64,000 bases of DNA from contig CAZCOS010000005.1 of assembly GCA_964500605.1 (NCBI GenBank), positions 1 to 64,000 of the forward strand. Reading direction: 5' to 3'. The notes under the pieces are model-generated. The model did no database searches and was not told where the DNA came from. It worked only from the letters and a program-made list of their open reading frames with translations. The stretch's first letter is position 1; each line of letters starts with the position of its first letter. The position numbers and the translations under genes were made by a program. Shown here one piece after another: positions 7,468 to 15,067 of this stretch. The stretch comes from Sterolibacterium sp964500605 (GTDB lineage: Bacteria > Pseudomonadota > Gammaproteobacteria > Burkholderiales > Rhodocyclaceae).

Positions 7468-7508
7468 CCTCGGAGGGCAGGGGTGGTTTTTACCCCTGCC
7501 CTCCGAGG
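7468..7508. repeat. 17-bp perfect hairpin in an intergenic REP-like region
   Basis: Left arm 7468-7484 and right arm 7492-7508 are perfectly complementary around a 7-nt loop of mainly T. A second inverted repeat, CCTTCCCCGC...GCGGGGAAGG, follows near 7530-7553. Neither lies in a gene; the 7255-8090 region otherwise holds only integration-site remnants. The motif resembles dispersed REP-type elements, which cannot be confirmed from one window. Confidence 0.7.
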
Positions 7509-7806
7509 ATCAAACGCGGCCGTTTGGCGCCCTTCCCCGCTGGCGGGGAAGGGCGGGGGGAAGGGGTGAGGCGCACGGGGGAGCACGAGGCTTCGGGTGC
7601 GGCGGAAAAAATGTTCCGCGATAGACGACAAAATCCCCGCTTGGCGGTGCACCCGATCTGCTTGACGGCCAAATCTGAGGCCGTTTCCTGGACGACTGCC
7701 TCAGTTTTGGGGCGAAGTGGTCAAATTTTGCCGGCCGCGACCGGACCCCAGCCACCGTTTCGTCTATCGTGTGCTTTTTTCTCACTGACTCTGGCGCATC
7801 CCCAAT

Positions 7807-7829
7807 GGTGACAACAAAGCGTCAACGGC
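7807..7829 (+). repeat. Integrase 3'-end repeat, diverged copy
   Basis: GGTGACAACAAAGCGTCAAC and the following GGC match 4347-4369 with two differences over 23 bp. This lies about 90 bp before the right tRNA half at 7921 and is the most eroded of three copies. Confidence 0.6.
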
Positions 7830-7920
7830 ATAGCGGAGTATTGCGGCAACATGGCCGGGGTAATGGGGCGTAACCCTATGATTGCATGTATATAGCGGCT
7901 ATAATGCGGCTCAACTACTC

Positions 7921-7968
7921 GGACTCATAATCCGTTGGTGCTCGGTTCGACTCCGAGGGGGCCCACCA
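7921..7968 (+). pseudogene. 3' half of the split CAT-anticodon tRNA (right attachment border)
   Basis: GGACTCATAATCCGTTGG is followed by a T-arm (CTCGG TTCGACT CCGAG), the acceptor strand GGGGCCC, an A and CCA (7966-7968). No acceptor 5' strand or D-arm precedes it. Joined to the 5' half at 4132-4175 it would form a complete tRNA with all stems paired, so the two halves were one gene before ~3.76 kb was inserted. Confidence 0.85.
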
Positions 7969-8039
7969 GAACAACGCGTCGTATTGATAAAGGTTTGCGC
8001 ACATCGCCACGTCCCCTTTCCTTTCTCGGTGCTCCGGGA

Positions 8040-8066
8040 ACAACGAAGTGCCAACGGCGATCCAGC
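8040..8066 (+). repeat. Integrase 3'-end repeat, copy 2
   Basis: A 27-bp match to 4350-4376 with one change, which removes the integrase stop codon on the minus strand. It lies 72 bp after the tRNA 3' half, mirroring the geometry of the intact tRNA and live integrase end. No integrase gene extends from it, so it is a scar of an older insertion. Confidence 0.7.
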
Positions 8067-8090
8067 TGACTCAGTAAAGGAACTGAAACA

Positions 8091-8477
8091 TTGGCCGAGT
8101 TGTTCAAAGAAAATCCAGCCGACGCCGTCGATGTCGCAAACAACATCCTTGACGATGGCAACCACGACGATTGGCAGATTGCCTTTCGGCAGATGAACAA
8201 GGCCGAGCTTTTCGACCGTACCGGCGTTCGGTACGAAGTAGCCTGTGATGTCCTGGGTGCGATCATCGCCCACTACTCCGAAGCACTCGCGCTGGAGCGC
8301 GAAAAGCCATTTCCCGACGCTGCGGCCGTGGAGCGGATCGAGGCCGCCAAGCGCGCCTTGAGGACGGAGCGCGACGAACTGGACCCGTCGAATTCAGAGG
8401 CAATCAAGGCAGTGATTCGGAAATATGGACCCCAGGCGCGGCAACTCTACCAAGCGGGTAATGGGGGGCAGGGGTGA
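8091..8477 (+). CDS. Hypothetical accessory protein
   Basis: A 128-residue, acidic, mainly helical protein starting (TTG codon) at AELFKENPADAVDVANNILDDG, with DVLGAIIAHYSEALALEREK and ERIEAAKRALRTERDELDP. AAAGGA lies 10 bp before the start. It has no membrane segment or recognised motif. The gene directly follows the second integrase-end scar, so it probably arrived with a mobile element. I do not recognise a family. Confidence 0.55.
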   Translation: MAELFKENPADAVDVANNILDDGNHDDWQIAFRQMNKAELFDRTGVRYEVACDVLGAIIAHYSEALALEREKPFPDAAAVERIEAAKRALRTERDELDPSNSEAIKAVIRKYGPQARQLYQAGNGGQG

Positions 8478-8568
8478 AGTGTCCTTGCTGCGGCGGGAGC
8501 ACGGAGGGGAGCACAGAGGAATCTTGCATTACGCGCAATCTCCAAGCCCGGGCTGTCCTCTATTGTTC

Positions 8569-8904
8569 TTATTGGAAAAGCTGTTCGAGTCGGTCTGCAA
8601 CGGCCTGAGCATCACTGATTGCGAGAATTCCCAGCTCACCCCGCACCAGCCGATGATCCAGCGTGAACAATTTGAAGCGCACGACGGACGGAGCTGGCAG
8701 GCCAGCAGCCTTCAAGTCGGTAATCTCACAGTCGAGCGGCCATGAGGCGTTATTGGCCGAGGTGACCATTGCCATCACGGAATGGCCGGCGGACGCATTG
8801 AAGCGATCCGCAGCGGAAAGCACCAGTGCAGGGCGGTTCTTGGTCGCGTTGCGGTCGGTGAAGGGAAAGGGCACACGCACCACAGTGAAGCGTTCAAAGC
8901 TCAC
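8569..8904 (-). CDS. PemK/MazF-family toxin
   Basis: A 111-residue protein beginning (GTG) SFERFTVVRVPFPFTDRNAT, followed by KNRPALVLSAA, the PemK/MazF strand and loop that carry the catalytic arginine/serine region, and MAMVTSANNASWPLDCEI. MazF proteins are ribosome-independent mRNA endonucleases. The GTG start at 8904 overlaps the antitoxin 3' end by 11 bp. A longer open frame upstream is only the antitoxin's alternate frame. This is a second type II pair within 2.5 kb. Confidence 0.85.
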   Translation of the reverse strand: MSFERFTVVRVPFPFTDRNATKNRPALVLSAADRFNASAGHSVMAMVTSANNASWPLDCEITDLKAAGLPAPSVVRFKLFTLDHRLVRGELGILAISDAQAVADRLEQLFQ

Positions 8905-9124
8905 GATAGGCCTCTTCGTCGGATTTACTCGACCATTCCGACAGCGTACCTTCGATCGCGCGCAGGTATTCGATGTCGAGAGGCTGCACGCGACGAACGG
9001 TTGCCGAGCCGTCTGTGCCGACTTCCCATGCAATAAGGTCGCCGGGTTCGACATGCAGCGCGGCACGCACATCCTGCGGGATGGTGGTCTGGCCTTTGGC
9101 AGTAATTTTGGCAATGGCGAACAT
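8894..9124 (-). CDS. AbrB/MazE-family antitoxin (SpoVT-AbrB domain)
   Basis: A 76-residue protein with the swapped-hairpin DNA-binding signature AKITAKGQTTIPQDVRAAL (residues 5-23) followed by PGDLIAWEV, typical of AbrB/MazE. The C-terminal ~35 residues (LDIEYLRAIEGTLSEWSSKS) would wrap the toxin. It precedes the toxin gene and overlaps it by 11 bp, the normal order for autoregulated type II systems. GGAGGGAGCC lies before the ATG. Confidence 0.87.
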   Translation of the reverse strand: MFAIAKITAKGQTTIPQDVRAALHVEPGDLIAWEVGTDGSATVRRVQPLDIEYLRAIEGTLSEWSSKSDEEAYREL

Positions 9125-9300
9125 GGCTCCCTCCGTAAGGATCGCATTACATCCTTACTTTACTGCAGTGGTCCCAGCATGACAATCCGCCCGGAAAAAC
9201 CCGGCTCCTAACCCCCATCCCTTGTCATCGCTGGCCTGCCCCACAATCTCTCCTCGTCACCATCAACGAGCGGGCAGTCCGGCTCCCAACCCCCATCCTT

Positions 9301-9369
9301 TGTCATTGCGGGCTTGACCCGCAATCTCCAGCCCCGGACGAAAGATTGCGGGTCAAGCCCGCAATGACA
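9301..9369. repeat. 27-bp perfect inverted repeat with 15-bp spacer
   Basis: 9301-9327 (TGTCATTGCGGGCTTGACCC and seven more bases) is exactly complementary to 9343-9369. A degenerate partial copy, TTGTCATCGCTGGCCTGCCC, lies at about 9222-9241. The GCGGGTCAAGCCCGCAATGAC type of unit is a widespread dispersed palindrome in proteobacteria. The 9125-9528 gap holds this element and no gene that I can support. Confidence 0.85.
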
Positions 9370-9528
9370 CGAAAGACCAAACACTGCGCTCAATGCGGAT
9401 GGGGTTCATCACAAAACGGATCGGAAAGACGTACACTCGAGGACTTCCAACTGTGGTTTCCAGGTTCAACGCTGACAGATGGTCAAAATTGCACGCTGAT
9501 TGACACTAAAGTACCCCAAGGAGCCATC

Positions 9529-10283
9529 ATGCCCCGCTTTCAAGCAATCGAACTCGAAGATTACGACTGGTTTCCCGCCAGCTGGCGCAAGCCTTGCGGC
9601 AGAGCGAACAATGCAGCATCGTCGATCTTTGTTCCGGCGGTTCGGGGCCGCTGGCTCTCGTGCAAGCGCAATTGAAGGCGCATCACGGTCTGGACGTTCC
9701 GGTTTGTCTGACGGACAAATACCCCAACCTGCCTGCATTCGAAAAGCTTGCGGCCCAAACCCGGGGGGCGTTGCAGTATGCGCGTGAATCAGTCGATGCG
9801 ACGGAGGTTCCGGGCCAGCTCAAAGGGTTGCGCACGATGTTTTCGTGTTTTCATCACTTCCCACCTGCGCAAGCGATCCGCATCCTTCAGAACAGCGTGG
9901 ATCAAGGCGCGCCCCTGGCCGTTTTCGAGCTTTCCAACCGCAGCTTCGCGGCCTTCCTTCAGGTGCTGGTAGGCGGGCCTTTGTCGATGCCTTTTCTGAC
10001 TCCATTTTTCCGCCCCTTTTCCTGGGCACGGCTTTTCTGGACCTACATTGTTCCGGTCATTCCGTTGTGCGCCCTGATCGATGGTGTCGGCTCTAATTTA
10101 CGCGCCTATTCCCCCGACGAGATGCGCGCCCTCGTTGAAAAGGTGAGCGGTTGGAAACAGTTCGAATGGAAAACAGGGCAGGTCAAGGGAGGACTTCCGG
10201 GGGTCACAGTGACTTATCTGATCGGCGTCCCCCGTGTGGTTTCTGATACTAATGCTTCCGCTTCTTCGGAACAAAAAGCCTGA
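9529..10283 (+). pseudogene. Class I SAM-dependent methyltransferase, frameshifted with internal deletion
   Basis: Translation should start at the ATG at 9529, which has AAGGAG 6 bp upstream and encodes MPRFQAIELEDYDWFPA, an N-terminus expected for this protein. The body of the enzyme, LAQALRQSEQCSIVDLCSGG (the glycine-rich SAM motif) onward, is in another frame from about 9580. Between the two parts the family normally has some 30 more residues, so a deletion with frame change at about 9577 is likely. The downstream frame (ATG at 9594) has no ribosome site and would lack the N-terminal part. The C-terminal two-thirds include a hydrophobic region (LFWTYIVPVIPLCALI). Substrate unknown. Confidence 0.7.
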
Positions 10284-10288
10284 AAAAC

Positions 10289-10672
10289 TCAGCCGCGCGT
10301 CAGTGCCCCATGCACCAAAGCTCCGAGTTCTCGTTCGAGCAGAATGGGGTCGCCAGAATTGAGCTCGACCAGGCGACGCAAAGCCGTGATGCTGTCAAGA
10401 TCGATTTCGTCACACCGCAATCCCAGACGCTGCCCGGCGACGTGCATGACGGTCATCTGCATCCGAATCGAAATCTCGGGAGACAGATCGATCTGCAAAC
10501 GGCAGCGATCCCCCGAACGAATCGAGCCGATTTCTTCCATTTCGAGCAACGCGCCCTTGAGGGAAATATCGCCCAAATGGCCTTCGCGGGTCAGCCCTTC
10601 ATGGTTCGTCAAACGCGCCAGGGTTTGGAAAGGTGCGCGCCAGAAATCACGACGTTCTGCGGAGGGGTTCAT
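10289..10672 (-). CDS. PilZ-domain protein
   Basis: A 127-residue protein. MNPSAERRDFWRAPF contains the RR...R-type N-terminal c-di-GMP-binding element in a weak form (ERRDFWR), and GHLGDISLKGALLEM matches the D-S-x-x-G second element (DISLKGA). The remainder is a beta barrel. PilZ proteins bind cyclic di-GMP to control motility, exopolysaccharide or virulence outputs; the target is unknown. The start at 10672 is preferred because the family N-terminus begins there and AGGAAC precedes it. It overlaps the 3' end of the Cys-rich gene by 26 bp. Confidence 0.8.
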   Translation of the reverse strand: MNPSAERRDFWRAPFQTLARLTNHEGLTREGHLGDISLKGALLEMEEIGSIRSGDRCRLQIDLSPEISIRMQMTVMHVAGQRLGLRCDEIDLDSITALRRLVELNSGDPILLERELGALVHGALTRG

Positions 10673-10856
10673 GTTTGTTCCTGTCGGAAGGAATTGAGTT
10701 TGTCGGTGATGTGAAGTCGTATCCGCAAAAAGCAGCGGCCAGCGGACAAGCGCATCCGGAATCACAAGTGTGCTCCCGGGCACATTCTTCCTGGGTCTGA
10801 TCCAGAAGGACGGGGCATTGCCGCTCAGGACACAGGGCAAATGGTGAATCGAACAT
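10647..10856 (-). CDS. Small cysteine-rich conserved protein
   Basis: A 69-residue cytoplasmic protein, MFDSPFALCPERQCPVLLDQ at the start, with seven cysteines at about 9, 14, 25, 31, 35, 37 and 44, the last group arranged CxxxCxC...C. That density suggests metal binding (Zn or Fe-S), but there is no known fold I can name. AAGGAGG lies 5 bp before the ATG at 10856, a strong ribosome site. The gene overlaps the PilZ start by 26 bp in another frame, so the two are probably translated from one mRNA. Confidence 0.65.
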   Translation of the reverse strand: MFDSPFALCPERQCPVLLDQTQEECAREHTCDSGCACPLAAAFCGYDFTSPTNSIPSDRNKHEPLRRTS

Positions 10857-11014
10857 GACGGCCTCCTTTCGCAAGAAAACGCCTTCGTTCATGAATCCAC
10901 TTCGCGATGTAATCAGCATCCCGTCTTCGAGTGGCGAACTTGTCATGTGATTATAGATAGTCCGGTGCAGGTTTGTTGGAGAGGACTCTTGCGATCAAAC
11001 GTGGGACAGATTCT

Positions 11015-11992
11015 TCACCCCTTACGGACAATGCCCGCGGTTTCCGGGCTGGCGAGCAAATAGAGCCAGACGGTCAGGACAAAGGGAAGCGTCAGTGCGG
11101 GCATTCCAAACGGGGCGAAGGCGGCAGAAAGGCTGGCGAACAGGAGCGTGGCCAGCAGGGCCGCCAGCAGAGCATGCAGAAAAGCCGCCTTGCCGGGCTG
11201 GAGGAAAACACTCCCCAAGGCCAAAGTGGTCAGCGCACCGTTGAAACCATAAGCTCCGCTTCGCATAGCAGTTTCGCTACCTCCCATGCCCCAGGCCATC
11301 AACAAGCCGACTAAGGAACCCAGTACGGCCATTCCAGTGGCACGCGGTGAAGCCAGGAGCAGGCCCAGCAAAAACATCGCGCCAGTGAGTCCATTTTCCT
11401 GGAAGAAAATCTGGGCGATACCGTTGAGCAGTCCGTATGTAAGGGTTTCAGGGCCAACGATCCCTTCGACAGCCACCGTACCCGGCAAGGCCGCAATGGG
11501 GAGATGATCGGTAGCGTGAAGATGACCAAAACGGGCCAAGGCCAGGACGAAGACCAAGGTTGTGACCACGAAAGGGGCGGTCAGGACAGGAAGATTCCAA
11601 GGCTGCAACAGGCGCGTCATCGCGGCCGTCAGGAGCGTCGCCGCGAAGCCCGCCAGGCCGACATAAGCCCAGGTCAAACCGGAAGGTTGAAGAAAATAAA
11701 GCAGCGCGATGGCGACGAGTGCGCCGTTATAGCCATATAGCCCGCTGCACACGGCAGAAGGTGCCACCCCCAAAGCGCGTGCTGTAACGGTACTCACGCC
11801 CGTCCCTAACAAGGCAGCCGCAGCCCACAGGGGGGAATGGATCAGGATGCCCAGCAGAAAAAGCAGCCCGGTATAAGGGTTGTCCTGAAACATGACTTGC
11901 CCCATTCCACGCAGAACCTGATCGACAAAGGCCGACAGGCCCTGCCAGGTGGAGAATTTTCTGGACGAATCGGAGGGCTTCTGCTTGGACAT
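11015..11992 (-). CDS. Urea transporter (UT family)
   Basis: A 325-residue integral membrane protein with about ten hydrophobic segments and the internal duplication of UT channels: QDNPYTGLLFLLGILIHSP (about 36-54) and QENGLTGAMFLLGLLLASP (about 197-215) are the two copies of the pore-forming unit, each followed by a segment containing GLYGYNGALVAIAL or GAYGFNGALTTLAL. Such channels let urea cross the inner membrane by facilitated diffusion. No urease or urea carboxylase gene is nearby. The gene is single, without an obvious operon partner. Confidence 0.92.
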   Translation of the reverse strand: MSKQKPSDSSRKFSTWQGLSAFVDQVLRGMGQVMFQDNPYTGLLFLLGILIHSPLWAAAALLGTGVSTVTARALGVAPSAVCSGLYGYNGALVAIALLYFLQPSGLTWAYVGLAGFAATLLTAAMTRLLQPWNLPVLTAPFVVTTLVFVLALARFGHLHATDHLPIAALPGTVAVEGIVGPETLTYGLLNGIAQIFFQENGLTGAMFLLGLLLASPRATGMAVLGSLVGLLMAWGMGGSETAMRSGAYGFNGALTTLALGSVFLQPGKAAFLHALLAALLATLLFASLSAAFAPFGMPALTLPFVLTVWLYLLASPETAGIVRKG

Positions 11993-12070
11993 CGACTGGG
12001 TTTGTTTTCTGAAAATAGATGATGGGAGGATACGGTTTGCGGGATTTTGATTCCTGTCTATTCATCCTGC

Positions 12071-12685
12071 CTACTCGACTTCGGCAGCCTCAACGAAAAT
12101 CAGCTCACAAGAGCCGCCGCCGCTGTCCGTTCGGCTCAGGGAGCTTCGCCAATGCCAGCCATCCTTGCGGCGAACTTCCACCAGCCAGCCTTTGATCCTG
12201 ACAAAGCGGCCCTCGCTGGCTCGTTCCAGCGCGCGACTAACGCGGTCGTTGGCGGGAATCAGGTGCATATTGGCCGAAGAGGAAATGATTTCTGGAAGCG
12301 GAATGGGGGGATCATTGGCCCAGGAGTAGTAATACCAACGCCCTCCTTGCGAGATGTTCAGTGCGCCATAGATATCCGGATCAGCCATACGCTTCCAGCC
12401 CAGGGCCAGATCCATCGGTGAAAGCTGCGACTCCGTCCCGACGTAGTAATTCGAACGCGAAAGAACCCGGGCGCGAATCAGGAAACCGGCCAGAGGTTGA
12501 ATTCGGAATCCCTTGAAATCGAAACCCTTCATTTCCGTTGCCGTCTGGGAGGGCTCTTCTTCGAAAGTCAGGTTGGACAGCGCGTAGGATTGAATCTGGC
12601 GATCGTTGTGTTCACGTTGCAAACGAATCGCGCCATAAGCGATCAAGCCGACAAGCAGCAGGATGATCCAGAACTTTCGACTCAT
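12071..12685 (-). CDS. Membrane-anchored conserved hypothetical protein
   Basis: A 204-residue protein with one N-terminal hydrophobic segment (about residues 4-20, KFWIILLLVGLIAYGAI) and a soluble domain likely outside the membrane. Distinct stretches are LAGFLIRARVLSRSNYYVG, SPMDLALGWKRMADP, GRWYYYSWANDPPIP and the C-terminal GWHWRSSLSRTDSGGGSCEL. The pattern of Trp and Tyr residues looks like a conserved family of proteobacterial unknowns, but I cannot name a function. It stands downstream of tldD on the same strand, with a 44-bp gap. Confidence 0.75.
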   Translation of the reverse strand: MSRKFWIILLLVGLIAYGAIRLQREHNDRQIQSYALSNLTFEEEPSQTATEMKGFDFKGFRIQPLAGFLIRARVLSRSNYYVGTESQLSPMDLALGWKRMADPDIYGALNISQGGRWYYYSWANDPPIPLPEIISSSANMHLIPANDRVSRALERASEGRFVRIKGWLVEVRRKDGWHWRSSLSRTDSGGGSCELIFVEAAEVE

Positions 12686-12729
12686 GATCTCGATAAAGTG
12701 CGCATCACCTCAAGACGGGCCGGTCGTCA

Positions 12730-14199
12730 TCAAATCGCGCTGCCACCGACCGTCAGGCCATCGATTTTCAAGGTAGGCTGCCCCACGCCCACCGGAACAC
12801 TCTGCCCTTCCTTGCCGCAGGTTCCCACACCCGGATCGAGTGACAGATCGTTTCCGATCATGCTGACATGCTGCAGTACATCCGGGCCATTACCGATGAG
12901 GGTCGCGCCCTTGACGGGGGTGGTGATCTTGCCGTTTTCGATCAGATAAGCCTCGGCTGCGGAAAAAACGAATTTGCCACTGGTGATATCGACCTGCCCA
13001 CCGCCGAAGTTGGCGGCATAAAGCCCCTTTTTCACTGAAGCGATGATCTCTTGCGGGTCACGGTTGCCGTTCATCATGCAGGTATTGGTCATGCGCGGCA
13101 GAGGAAGGTGGGCATAGGATTCCCGCCGCCCATTCCCCGTTCGCTCAACCCCCATCAAGCGGGCGTTGAGCGTGTCCTGCAGATAACCCATCAGGATGCC
13201 ATCCTCGATCAGCACCGTCCGTTGCGTGGGGTTCCCTTCGTCGTCGATGGATAGCGAGCCGCGCCGTTTCTTGATCGTGCCGTCATCCACAACCGTCACG
13301 CCGCGTGCAGCCACACGCTCTCCAACCCGCCCTGAAAATGCCGAGCTGCCCTTGCGGTTGAAGTCGCCTTCCAGCCCATGGCCAATGGCTTCGTGAAGGA
13401 GGATGCCTGGCCAGCCCGGGCCCAGCACGACCGTCATTGCCCCTGCAGGTGCGGGCTTGGCGGAAAGATTCACACGCGCTTGATGCACAGCCTTTTCCGC
13501 GTAATCTTTCAGGACCGCATCCGTAAAGTAGCTGTAATCGAAACGCCCGCCGCCACCGGAAGAGCCCATCTCGCGCCGCCCCTGGTCGACCATGATGACC
13601 GACAGCGAAACGCGAACCAGTGGCCGCACATCCGCCATCATCTGTCCGTCGCTGCGCGCAACGAGGATCACCTCCCAGGTTCCCCCCAGGCTGGCCATGA
13701 CTTCAACGACACGCGGATCAAGCGCACGGGCATAGCCTTCCAGACGCTCGAGCAGATGCACTTTTTCCGTATCGGCCAGATCGGCAATGGGGTCGAGTGC
13801 CGGATAAAGCGCGTCTGCCGCGCGAGCACGGCTGGGCTGGCGCAACAGAGGGGCGATGCCCCGACCACCTTGGCTCGCAATGGCCCGTGTGGCCTGGGCG
13901 GCATCCTGCAAGGCCGAAAGACTGATCTCGTCGGAATAGGCAAACGCCGTTTTTTCTCCGCTGATAGCACGCACCCCCACGCCCTGTTCGATGTTGAAAC
14001 TGCCCGATTTGACGATGCCCTCTTCCAGACTCCAGCCTTCTGAACGAGCGTACTGGAAATAAAGATCGGCATAGTCCAGACGGTGAGCAAACATCTGTGA
14101 AAAGACGCTGTCCAGCCGCATCGAAGTCAGTTGATAAGGCATCAGCAGGCACTTCTCGGCGATGCGAAAGTTGTTTTCCATGTCAGTGGCAAAAGTCAT
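12730..14199 (-). CDS. tldD: TldD metalloprotease
   Basis: TldD forms a heterodimer with TldE(PmbA), an unusual zinc protease that matures microcin B17 and degrades CcdA in E. coli. Seen here: the HEAIGHGLEGD zinc-binding motif (about residues 270-280), the conserved C-terminal stretch VGTCGKEGQSVPVGVGQPTL with LTVGG, and 489 residues, near the family's 480. The start at 14199 (MTFATDMENNF) follows GAGGACAAGAA; an upstream in-frame start would run into the amidase gene. It lies 28 bp after that gene, which suggests one operon. Confidence 0.96.
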   Translation of the reverse strand: MTFATDMENNFRIAEKCLLMPYQLTSMRLDSVFSQMFAHRLDYADLYFQYARSEGWSLEEGIVKSGSFNIEQGVGVRAISGEKTAFAYSDEISLSALQDAAQATRAIASQGGRGIAPLLRQPSRARAADALYPALDPIADLADTEKVHLLERLEGYARALDPRVVEVMASLGGTWEVILVARSDGQMMADVRPLVRVSLSVIMVDQGRREMGSSGGGGRFDYSYFTDAVLKDYAEKAVHQARVNLSAKPAPAGAMTVVLGPGWPGILLHEAIGHGLEGDFNRKGSSAFSGRVGERVAARGVTVVDDGTIKKRRGSLSIDDEGNPTQRTVLIEDGILMGYLQDTLNARLMGVERTGNGRRESYAHLPLPRMTNTCMMNGNRDPQEIIASVKKGLYAANFGGGQVDITSGKFVFSAAEAYLIENGKITTPVKGATLIGNGPDVLQHVSMIGNDLSLDPGVGTCGKEGQSVPVGVGQPTLKIDGLTVGGSAI

Positions 14200-14227
14200 T
14201 TCTTGTCCTCGTAAAAACAGGGCGGTT

Positions 14228-15067
14228 TCAGCACGTCCGGTGTTGCAGTGCAGGCAGACTTCGTCGCACATCGGCCAGACGTTCAGCGTCGAATGCCCCG
14301 CACACGATGCCGGGGCCTTTATCCAGCCGGGCGACGATCTCGCCCCATGGGTCGATCAACATGCTATTACCATGCGTAAGCCGTCCACCCGGATGCAACC
14401 CGCCTTGCGCAGCGGCGAGCACATAGCACTGGTTTTCCACCGCGCGCGCGCGCAGCAGCAATTCCCAGTGGGCACGCCCGGTTGTTTCCGTGAATGCAGC
14501 CGGCACGATCAACAGATCCACCTCTCCCATCGCCCGAAACATCTCGGGAAAGCGCAGATCGTAACAAATTGCGAGACCGATACGGCGCAACGCGCCCAAA
14601 CCTTCCACCTCGAAAGTCACGATGGTCTTGCCTGGTTCAATGAATTGACGCTCATCGTAGGATTCCGCGCCCTTCTGAAAACCGAATAGATGAATCTTGT
14701 CGTAACGCGTCACGCGCCGCCCCATCGGATCATAGACCAGGCAACTATTACGCAGCCGGGCCGGGTCATCCGCCCGCATCGGAATCGAGCCCCCAACCAG
14801 CCAGAGACCATGCTGACGAGCTGTTTGCGCAAGAAAATGCTGAATCGACGATTGCGATTCTGTGCTTTCATCACCTGCATCTTCTTCACGTGCGGCCAGT
14901 CTTTCCGCATCGCTTGCGCCAATCAGCGGGAAATACTCCGGCAGGGCGACGAGTCGCGCGCCTTGTCCGGCAGCCTGTGCGATCAGTCGGGCCGCCTCCT
15001 GGAGATTGGCAAGCACCTCCGGGCCAGAAATCATCTGCACGGCGGCAAGGCAGGGCAAAGGATTCAT
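14228..15067 (-). CDS. Carbon-nitrogen hydrolase (nitrilase superfamily, Nit1/omega-amidase type)
   Basis: A 279-residue enzyme with the catalytic triad of the superfamily: Glu in LVALPEYFP (about 43), Lys in TRYDKIHLFGF (about 125) and Cys in IGLAICYDLRFPE (about 168). The closest well-known group is Nit1, which repairs deaminated glutathione, as far as the motif spacing shows; an omega-amidase role cannot be excluded. It begins by a 4-bp ATGA overlap with the stop of the giant AsmA-like gene and is followed closely by tldD, so yhdP-nit-tldD look like one transcript, a common gammaproteobacterial/betaproteobacterial order. Confidence 0.9.
   Translation of the reverse strand: MNPLPCLAAVQMISGPEVLANLQEAARLIAQAAGQGARLVALPEYFPLIGASDAERLAAREEDAGDESTESQSSIQHFLAQTARQHGLWLVGGSIPMRADDPARLRNSCLVYDPMGRRVTRYDKIHLFGFQKGAESYDERQFIEPGKTIVTFEVEGLGALRRIGLAICYDLRFPEMFRAMGEVDLLIVPAAFTETTGRAHWELLLRARAVENQCYVLAAAQGGLHPGGRLTHGNSMLIDPWGEIVARLDKGPGIVCGAFDAERLADVRRSLPALQHRTC

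Noticed and set aside
7900..7905. TATAAT 15 bp before the tRNA 3' half
   Set aside because: No -35 at the right distance and nothing functional downstream except a broken tRNA half; chance match is likely.
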